Of a stretch of DNA of 5,001 bases, positions 1 to 5,001 are shown piece by piece. Below the pieces are notes generated by a model that saw only the letters and a program-made list of their open reading frames with translations, had not been told where the DNA came from and did not search any database. The translations under genes and the position numbers were made by a program. Position 1 is the first letter of the stretch. Every line of letters starts with the position of its first letter. The stretch comes from Burkholderiales bacterium (lineage in GTDB: Bacteria; Pseudomonadota; Gammaproteobacteria; Burkholderiales; UBA11063): NCBI GenBank assembly GCA_020697025.1, contig JAJFBO010000106.1, positions 1 to 5,001 on the forward strand. The letters are read 5' to 3'.

Positions 1-1235
1 TGAAGAATATGATGGAAGATATTCAAAATGGCTATATGTCCATGACAGATGAGGCATTATTTGAAGTTGGTAAAAATTTGGCAGTGACAAAAGGTAAAGT
101 GATTTTCAAAAATGAATTAATAGAATTAATTCAATATACGCCAAGTACGCCTAAAGTATATGAAGTACCATTGCTGGTAATTCCGCCATGCATAAATAAA
201 TACTATATCCTGGATTTACAGCAAAGTAATTCTATGGTCAAATATCTGGTGGATGAAGGATATACGGTTTACCTGATTTCATGGAAGTCTGCTGATAAAA
301 CATTACGCAAATTTCATTGGGAAGAATACGCTAATTTAGGTGTTATTGAGGCTCTTAAAGTAATTAGAAAAATTTCTGGTGAAAATAAAATAAATACTTT
401 AGGCTATTGTGTTGGTGGAATTATATTAACAACAGCATATTTACTTTTAAAACACAGAAAGCTTGACTGGATTAAATCAATGGGTCATATGACGGTAATG
501 CTTGATCATGCTGATCCCGGCGATATTAAATATTTTTTGGACAGAGATTTATTAGAATTAAGAGAAGCCCAAAAACGAGGTGGGGGAGTTATGTCTGGCC
601 GGATTATTTCTCAAACATTTTCTGCCTTAAGAGCTAATGAATTAATTTGGAATTATTGGATAACCAAATATTTATTAGGTAAAAAGCCACAGGCTTTTGA
701 TATATTGTATTGGAATAATGATGCAGTAGATTTACCGGTTTTAATGCATGGTTTTTTGCTAAAACGCTTATATGTAAATAATGAACTTGTGACAGGTAAT
801 CTGGTGATAGATGACGTTACTATGGATCTTAACAAAATTAATTGCCCGGTATATTTGTTTGCTGCGCAAAAAGATCATATAGTGCCATGGAAGTCTGCTT
901 ATCTGACTACACAATATGTAAAAAATTCGGATGTACGTTTTGTATTGGGTGCGTCTGGTCATACAGCCGGCGTAGTTAATCCAGTAAGTAGTAATAAACG
1001 TAATTATTGGGTAAATGACGAAATTGCCGCAACTAGCGAGGAATGGTTTAAAACAGCCAAAGAGATGCCTGGTAGCTGGTGGAAAGATTTTAGCAATTGG
1101 TTAGTACACTTATCCGGGGCAGAAATAAATGCACCTGAATCTTCTGGTAATAAAGAATTTAAACCGTTATCAGATGCGCCTGGGGAATATGTAAAAGCGA
1201 AGGCCCTATCAGTTTCTGAAGCCCAAAATACCTAA
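1..1235 (+). CDS. phaC: Class I poly(3-hydroxyalkanoate) synthase, 5' end outside window
   Basis: PhaC polymerises (R)-3-hydroxyacyl-CoA, usually 3-hydroxybutyryl-CoA, into polyester on the surface of cytoplasmic storage granules, releasing CoA. The frame is open to the left edge, and the codons before the first ATG (position 9) continue the family's conserved stretch, so that ATG is internal. Counting from it, 408 residues are visible. The alpha/beta-hydrolase core is intact: a PPCINKYYILDL block at 59-70, the lipase-like box GYCVGG with nucleophile Cys134, catalytic Asp289 in KDHIVPW and catalytic His318 in GASGH. These correspond to Cys319, Asp480 and His508 of the Cupriavidus necator enzyme with nearly the same spacing, so about 185 N-terminal residues lie outside the window. 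The C-terminus has the class I PGEYVKAKA motif and a short tail. The class I call rests on close similarity and the lack of an adjacent phaE or phaR. The thiolase gene follows after 12 bases, as in many pha operons. Confidence 0.96.
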   Translation, partial: KNMMEDIQNGYMSMTDEALFEVGKNLAVTKGKVIFKNELIELIQYTPSTPKVYEVPLLVIPPCINKYYILDLQQSNSMVKYLVDEGYTVYLISWKSADKTLRKFHWEEYANLGVIEALKVIRKISGENKINTLGYCVGGIILTTAYLLLKHRKLDWIKSMGHMTVMLDHADPGDIKYFLDRDLLELREAQKRGGGVMSGRIISQTFSALRANELIWNYWITKYLLGKKPQAFDILYWNNDAVDLPVLMHGFLLKRLYVNNELVTGNLVIDDVTMDLNKINCPVYLFAAQKDHIVPWKSAYLTTQYVKNSDVRFVLGASGHTAGVVNPVSSNKRNYWVNDEIAATSEEWFKTAKEMPGSWWKDFSNWLVHLSGAEINAPESSGNKEFKPLSDAPGEYVKAKALSVSEAQNT

Positions 1236-1240
1236 AGGAA
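1236..1240 (+). promoter_or_regulatory. Ribosome binding site of phaA
   Basis: AGGAA directly follows the phaC stop codon and lies 7 bases before the ATG at 1248. It supports that start and suggests phaA is translated from the phaC message. Confidence 0.75.
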
Positions 1241-1247
1241 AGTATAA

Positions 1248-2432
1248 ATGAGAAATATAGTAATTGTAGCAGCGAAGCGAACAGCAGTCGGTAGTTTTGG
1301 CGGAAGTTTAGCAAAAATTCCGGCGCCAGTGTTAGGTAGTATAGTAATTAAGGCTTTACTTGAGGAGACGAAAGTTCGGCCCGAACAAATCTCAGAAGTT
1401 ATCTTAGGTCAGGTATTAACTGCAGGAGTTGGTCAAAATCCGGCACGTCAGGCCGCAATATATGCAGGTTTACCAAAGGAAGTACCAGCTATGACAATTA
1501 ATCAGGTATGCGGTTCTGGTTTAAAATCAACGCATTTAGCCATTCAAGCCCTAATGGCCGGTGATGCTGAAATTGTGATTGCTGGCGGTCAGGAAAATAT
1601 GTCTTTAAGTCCTCATCTACTAGATGGATCTCGTGTAGGTTTTAAAATGGGTAATACTACCTTAGTGGATTCAATGATAGTTGATGGCCTGACTGATGTT
1701 TATAATAAATATCATATGGGTATGACTGCTGAAAATGTAGCACAAAAGTATAGCATAAGCCGCGAAGATCAGGATAATTTAGCTGCAGCTTCTCAAAATA
1801 AAGCAGAAGCAGCAAATAATAGTGGTAAGTTCAGGGATGAAATAGTACCGGTTTTAGTACCACAGCGTAAGGGAGATCCCCTCGAATTTGCGCATGATGA
1901 ATTTATTAAATCTGATGTAACAGTGGAAGCATTGGCAAAATTAAAGCCAGCATTTAAAAAAGAAAACGGAACAGTTACAGCAGGTAATGCTTCAGGCATA
2001 AACGATGGTGCAGCTGCAGTTATGCTTATGACTGAAGACAAAGCCAAAGAGTTAGGGTTAAAGCCATTAGCTTATATCAAGGCTTATACATCTGTAGGGG
2101 TAGAACCAGAATTAATGGGGATTGCACCAGTAAATGCAGTAAGACAAACTTTAGCAAAAGCTGGGTGGAGTATTAATGATCTAGACTTAATTGAAGCCAA
2201 TGAAGCATTTGCGGCACAGGCTGCTGCAGTGAATAAAGAGCTGGGGTTAGATGCTGGTATTGTTAATGTTAATGGTGGAGCTATTGCAATTGGCCATCCA
2301 ATTGGGGCTTCCGGCTGTCGCATTTTAGTGACGCTATTGCATGAAATGAAACGTAGAGATGCTAAAAAAGGGATTGCTGCTTTATGTATTGGTGGCGGGA
2401 TGGGAGTTGCTCTTGCTGTAGAGCGCAAATAA
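1248..2432 (+). CDS. phaA: Acetyl-CoA acetyltransferase (beta-ketothiolase)
   Basis: This is a biosynthetic thiolase that reversibly condenses two acetyl-CoA into acetoacetyl-CoA in the cytoplasm, the first step of polyhydroxybutyrate synthesis. At 394 residues it has the usual family length (about 392). All catalytic elements are present: the acyl-accepting Cys88 in NQVCGSG (85-91), the [11 protein letters not shown] loop (246-256), Asn318 in NEAF, His350 in GHPIGASG (349-356) and the general base Cys380 in CIGGGMG. They match Cys89, Asn316, His348 and Cys378 of the Zoogloea thiolase. The start at 1248 has a good ribosome binding site, and the protein begins with the typical [16 protein letters not shown]. 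The symbol phaA is chosen over atoB because the gene follows phaC by 12 bases; sequence alone would not separate the two. No phaB reductase follows, since fdxA comes next. Confidence 0.95.
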   Translation: MRNIVIVAAKRTAVGSFGGSLAKIPAPVLGSIVIKALLEETKVRPEQISEVILGQVLTAGVGQNPARQAAIYAGLPKEVPAMTINQVCGSGLKSTHLAIQALMAGDAEIVIAGGQENMSLSPHLLDGSRVGFKMGNTTLVDSMIVDGLTDVYNKYHMGMTAENVAQKYSISREDQDNLAAASQNKAEAANNSGKFRDEIVPVLVPQRKGDPLEFAHDEFIKSDVTVEALAKLKPAFKKENGTVTAGNASGINDGAAAVMLMTEDKAKELGLKPLAYIKAYTSVGVEPELMGIAPVNAVRQTLAKAGWSINDLDLIEANEAFAAQAAAVNKELGLDAGIVNVNGGAIAIGHPIGASGCRILVTLLHEMKRRDAKKGIAALCIGGGMGVALAVERK

Positions 2433-2446
2433 AAATATTAAAAAGG

Positions 2447-2452
2447 TATAAT
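2447..2452 (+). promoter_or_regulatory. Possible -10 promoter element upstream of fdxA
   Basis: A perfect TATAAT lies in the 36-base phaA-fdxA gap, which is the only gap roomy enough for a promoter core. No good -35 hexamer sits 16-18 bases upstream (the bases there read CGCAAA). A start about 7 bases downstream would fall inside the ribosome binding site and leave a leader of only about 10 bases. In AT-rich DNA this match may well be chance. Confidence 0.22.
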
Positions 2453-2457
2453 TTTAT

Positions 2458-2464
2458 AGGGGGG
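2458..2464 (+). promoter_or_regulatory. G-rich ribosome binding site of fdxA
   Basis: AGGGGGG ends 4 bases before the ATG at 2469. It can pair along the anti-Shine-Dalgarno sequence with a G-U wobble and is the strongest and most G-rich signal among the intergenic gaps. It suggests fdxA is translated well, and it fixes the start. Confidence 0.65.
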
Positions 2465-2468
2465 CAAA

Positions 2469-2807
2469 ATGGCATATGTAATAACTGAATCATGCATTAA
2501 ATGTAAGTATACAGACTGTGTGGATGTATGTCCGGTAGATTGTTTTCGTGAGGGGCCAAATTTTTTAGTAATAGACCCTGACGAATGCATTGACTGCACA
2601 TTATGTGTTGCTGAGTGTCCGGTAGAAGCTATCTTTCCGGAAGATGAAGTACCGGAGACACAGAACCATTTTATCCAGTTAAATGCCGAATTAGCAAAGA
2701 ATCCAAAATGGAAGCCAATTACAATTAAAAAAGATGCTCCGGCAGATGCGGATCATTGGGCAACTATAAAGGAAAAGTTACATTTGCTTGATCGGCAAGA
2801 CGCATAA
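2469..2807 (+). CDS. fdxA: 7Fe ferredoxin ([3Fe-4S][4Fe-4S]), Azotobacter FdI type
   Basis: This small soluble ferredoxin is a cytoplasmic low-potential electron carrier. It is 112 residues long, against about 107 for the Azotobacter and Pseudomonas proteins. Cysteines fall at 9, 12, 17, 21, 25, 40, 43, 46 and 50, exactly one later than in mature Azotobacter FdI. By that alignment Cys9, Cys17 and Cys50 hold the [3Fe-4S] cluster, Cys21, Cys40, Cys43 and Cys46 hold the [4Fe-4S] cluster, and Cys12 and Cys25 are free. The blocks [18 protein letters not shown] and ECIDCTLC are near-identical to the family. The C-terminal half keeps EDEVPE and FIQLNAELA, followed by a slightly longer segment around residues 77-84 (KNPKWKPI). 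Its physiological partner cannot be read from the sequence. FdxA is often linked to oxidative-stress or iron-sulfur functions, but no such gene is adjacent. It lies 36 bases after phaA and 19 before rpoH. Confidence 0.96.
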   Translation: MAYVITESCIKCKYTDCVDVCPVDCFREGPNFLVIDPDECIDCTLCVAECPVEAIFPEDEVPETQNHFIQLNAELAKNPKWKPITIKKDAPADADHWATIKEKLHLLDRQDA

Positions 2808-2826
2808 CGAAAAGATATAAAAAATT

Positions 2827-3696
2827 GTGAATCTAGAAAAATCATTAGTAAGTAATTTACCAGTTTTAAGCCCAGGAAGTCTAGAATCGTATATTTCGTT
2901 TATTAATAGCATTCCATTATTAACAGTTAAAGAAGAATATGACTTAGCTCACAAGTGGCGACAAAATGAAGATGTAGAAGCCGCTCGTTACTTAGTCTTA
3001 TCTCATTTGCGTTTAGTGGTATCTATTGCCAGAACCTATGCTGGATACGGCTTACCATTAGCCGATATTATTCAAGAAGGTACTATTGGCCTGATGAAAG
3101 CAGTAAAACGCTTTGATCCTGCACGTCAAGTGAGGTTGGTCACCTTTGCTACTCATTGGATACGTGCTGAAATGAATGAATATGTAATAAAAAACTGGCG
3201 CATTGTCAAAACTGTTACCACAAAAAACCAGCGAAAACTATTTTTTAACTTACGCTCACAGCGGGAAGATATAGGTAATTTATCTGAAGTTGAAGCACAG
3301 AAGATTGCCTTGCAATTAGATGTAAGTCGTGATGACGTGGTTGACATGAATATGCGGCTAACTGGTAGTGATGTAAATATTCTCCCTGAAAGTAGTGAGG
3401 ATTTTGCCCCTGCAGACTGGTTATCTGATGAAGAGCATATTCCTGAAGCTATGTTAGAGAAAAAAGCTCAGGATAAATTACAAACAATAGGTATTGAAAA
3501 AGCTATTAATATATTAGATGAACGTAGCCAGGATATTATTCGGTCCCGGTGGTTAAAAGAACCAGATGATCAGGAGACATTACAGGATTTAGCCGCCAAA
3601 TATGGGATATCCGCTGAAAGGGTTAGGCAAATTGAAGTAAAAGCGATGGAAAAAATGAAAAAATCATTAGTTCAATTTACTAAGGATCAAGATTAA
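2827..3696 (+). CDS. rpoH: RNA polymerase sigma-32 (heat-shock) factor
   Basis: RpoH directs RNA polymerase to heat-shock promoters controlling chaperones and proteases. The protein is 289 residues (E. coli 284). Visible in order: an N-terminal segment with SYISFINSIPLLT (21-33); sigma region 2 at about 55-125 with LVLSHLRLVVSIART and the -10-binding stretch around FATHWIRAEMNEYVIKNWR; the diagnostic RpoH box QRKLFFNLR at 135-143, identical to E. coli and absent from other sigma-70 members; LDERSQDIIRSRWL at 230-243; and the region 4.2 helix-turn-helix at about 251-281 (TLQDLAAKYGISAERVRQIE). The start is GTG at 2827: an in-frame TAA at 2818 blocks extension and no ATG occurs nearby downstream. 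Only a weak AAGA lies upstream. It follows fdxA by 19 bases, and its TAA shares one base with the rseP ATG. The RS after the box looks more betaproteobacterial than enteric, from memory of the family. Confidence 0.97.
   Translation: MNLEKSLVSNLPVLSPGSLESYISFINSIPLLTVKEEYDLAHKWRQNEDVEAARYLVLSHLRLVVSIARTYAGYGLPLADIIQEGTIGLMKAVKRFDPARQVRLVTFATHWIRAEMNEYVIKNWRIVKTVTTKNQRKLFFNLRSQREDIGNLSEVEAQKIALQLDVSRDDVVDMNMRLTGSDVNILPESSEDFAPADWLSDEEHIPEAMLEKKAQDKLQTIGIEKAINILDERSQDIIRSRWLKEPDDQETLQDLAAKYGISAERVRQIEVKAMEKMKKSLVQFTKDQD
3682..3686 (+). promoter_or_regulatory. Ribosome binding site of rseP inside rpoH
   Basis: AAGGA lies within the last codons of rpoH, 9 bases before the rseP ATG at 3696. With the TAATG stop/start overlap, it indicates that ribosomes finishing rpoH can reinitiate on rseP, coupling the translation of the two. 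Confidence 0.65.
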
Positions 3697-5001
3697 TGCA
3701 ATCAGTTCTGGCTTTTTTAATAACTATTGGCATTTTAGTTGTAGTGCATGAATATGGGCATTATTTATTTGCAAGAATTTTTAAGGTTAAAATTTTAACA
3801 TTCTCAGTAGGTTTTGGTCCAAAAATTTTTAGTTACACAAGTAAATCAAATGAGTGGCGGCTTAGTCTTATTCCATTTGGTGGTTATGTACGAATGCTTA
3901 ATGAACGCGAAGGTATAGTTAATGAAAATGAAAAACATCTGGCGTTTAATAATAAAAAACCATACCAAAAGATTTTAATAGCGTTGGCCGGACCATTATT
4001 TAATATTTTATTTGCTGTTATAGTTTATTATGTTATTGCACTAATTGGTGTTACAGCATTAAAACCTGTTATATCAAGTATAGATGTTACAACCTTTCAA
4101 AATACAGTCATGTCAAATTTATACCAAAACACATTAGTACCGCAAAAAAGTCTGGCATCTGCAACACCGCATAATTCTGTTATAACTACCCCGGCACAGA
4201 TTATAGCTATTGATGGGCACCAGGCAAAAACCTGGATTGAGGCAGATAAGCAATTTAATCAGGCGGTAACGACTAAATCCCAGTTTAGCCTGCAGTTGAA
4301 GCAGCTAAGTAGTGGAAATGTACAAACGATAGATATTAATGGAAAAATTTTAAACCAACATTTTGCGGGGAGTGCCTATTTAGAAACAATTGGATTATAT
4401 CCTATATTATACTTACCAATAATTTCATATATTGAACCGCATTCAGTAGCCGATAAATCGGGTTTAAAAATAAATGATTATATAGTAACAATTAATTCTA
4501 AGGAAATTACTAGCTGGTTTCAGGTGGCTGAAATTATTCGTTTTTCCCCTGGAGAGGAGATAAAGTTTAAAATTAAACGTGGACCAAGCTATATAGATTT
4601 CTCTGTTACTCCTGAAGGAAGCTATGATGGAAATGGAGGGGTAGTTGGTAAATTGGGCATTATGCCATTGCCGGATCAAAAAATGTTAATGCAAAATAGT
4701 TTTATATACAAATATAACATGCTCCATGCGCTAGGTTATGCATTTAATGAATGCTATAATGTTATAAAGTTTAATTTGGTTACTCTATACCAGCTTGTAA
4801 CAAATAAAGTTTCTTTATATAATTTAGGCGGGCCAATATCAATAGCTAAAATTGGTGGTGTAGCTATTCATAATGGACTGATTAATTTTGCCGAATTTTT
4901 AGCTTTAATTAGTATTGGTTTGGCAATTATGAACTTATTGCCAATTCCGGTTTTAGATGGCGGACATATTTTAATTTATGTAATTGAGCTAATTATAGGC
5001 A
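3696..5001 (+). CDS. rseP: Site-2 intramembrane zinc metalloprotease RseP, 3' end outside window
   Basis: RseP is an inner-membrane protease that cuts transmembrane segments of anti-sigma factors (RseA type) after a first periplasmic cut, and clears signal-peptide remnants. The frame runs open from the ATG at 3696 to the right edge, giving 435 residues. Visible: membrane helix 1 (about 4-24) carrying the zinc site HEYGH, His18 and His22; the GFGP loop (39-42); the membrane-reentrant beta strand WRLSLIPFGGYVRML (54-68); helix 2 (about 93-117) with AGPLFNILFA; a periplasmic PDZ pair at about 122-225 and 238-308; the conserved GGPISIAK (378-385); helix 3 (about 398-415); and NLLPIPVLDGGH with zinc ligand Asp421 (Asp402 in E. 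coli). From the 450-residue E. coli protein, only about 30-40 residues are missing. PDZ-C is canonical, but PDZ-N looks longer and divergent. The usual neighbours dxr and bamA are not seen on the left; the right side is beyond the window. Confidence 0.95.
   Translation, partial: MQSVLAFLITIGILVVVHEYGHYLFARIFKVKILTFSVGFGPKIFSYTSKSNEWRLSLIPFGGYVRMLNEREGIVNENEKHLAFNNKKPYQKILIALAGPLFNILFAVIVYYVIALIGVTALKPVISSIDVTTFQNTVMSNLYQNTLVPQKSLASATPHNSVITTPAQIIAIDGHQAKTWIEADKQFNQAVTTKSQFSLQLKQLSSGNVQTIDINGKILNQHFAGSAYLETIGLYPILYLPIISYIEPHSVADKSGLKINDYIVTINSKEITSWFQVAEIIRFSPGEEIKFKIKRGPSYIDFSVTPEGSYDGNGGVVGKLGIMPLPDQKMLMQNSFIYKYNMLHALGYAFNECYNVIKFNLVTLYQLVTNKVSLYNLGGPISIAKIGGVAIHNGLINFAEFLALISIGLAIMNLLPIPVLDGGHILIYVIELIIG

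Noticed and set aside
9..11. ATG at 9 as the true start of the synthase gene
   Set aside because: The frame is open upstream, the preceding codons match the conserved family sequence, no ribosome binding site is visible, and the protein would lack about 185 residues of a class I PhaC. The gene is cut by the window edge.
653..962. Reverse-strand open frames within phaC
   Set aside because: They overlap conserved phaC sequence in full, resemble no family I recognise and have no start signals; they are shadows of the real gene.
1793..2428. Reverse-strand open frames within phaA, up to 114 residues
   Set aside because: They are composed of Ala/Ser/Pro-rich antisense of the thiolase, with no recognisable domain or ribosome binding site.
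2784..2799. Short inverted repeats (TTGC/GCAA and CTTG/CAAG) at the end of fdxA, considered as a terminator
   Set aside because: Each stem is only 4 pairs, lies inside coding sequence, and has no following T-run. It is not a credible terminator.
2784..2821. Possible rpoH promoter: TTGCTT or TTGATC with TATAAA at 2816-2821
   Set aside because: Spacers of about 26 and 22 bases are too long for a sigma-70 promoter, and the -10 would overlap the region just before the GTG.
3153..3347. Reverse-strand open frame within rpoH
   Set aside because: It lies antisense to the highly conserved sigma region 2 and RpoH box and has no independent coding evidence.
4464..4679. Reverse-strand 71-residue open frame within rseP
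   Set aside because: It is antisense to the canonical PDZ-C domain, which is continuous on the + strand; no family similarity is seen.

Overview
The window is a low-GC (roughly mid-to-upper 30s percent, judged by eye), densely coded stretch of a Gram-negative proteobacterium. The clues are a class I polyhydroxyalkanoate synthase, a 7Fe ferredoxin of the Azotobacter FdI type, a sigma-32 heat-shock factor with an intact RpoH box, and an RseP site-2 protease. The ferredoxin and sigma factor resemble beta/gammaproteobacterial versions as I remember them. An AT-rich betaproteobacterium (for example a low-GC Neisseriales relative) or gammaproteobacterium fits, but I cannot fix the genus from the sequence.

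Layout, all on the + strand: 1-1235 is the C-terminal two thirds of phaC, cut by the left edge. 1248-2432 is a complete thiolase, phaA. 2469-2807 is fdxA. 2827-3696 is rpoH. 3696 to the right edge is rseP, which lacks only its extreme C-terminus. The gaps between genes are 12, 36 and 19 bases, and rpoH and rseP overlap by one base. There is no convincing terminator between any two of them and no gap over 300 bases. No RNA gene, mobile element, repeat array or CRISPR was seen.

Functionally, PhaA condenses two acetyl-CoA to acetoacetyl-CoA and PhaC polymerises 3-hydroxyacyl-CoA into storage granules. The acetoacetyl-CoA reductase (PhaB) that joins the two steps is not in the window. FdxA is a low-potential electron carrier. 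RpoH directs heat-shock transcription in the cytoplasm, and RseP cleaves membrane-embedded regulators such as anti-sigma factors in envelope stress. Each family is well known. The unusual part is the arrangement: carbon storage, redox and two stress-response genes packed into what looks like one transcription unit, with the cytoplasmic heat-shock sigma factor directly overlapping the envelope-stress protease. I found no sign of a previously undescribed system. The best leads are this gene linkage, an apparently enlarged and divergent first PDZ domain in RseP, and the weakly specified GTG start of rpoH.
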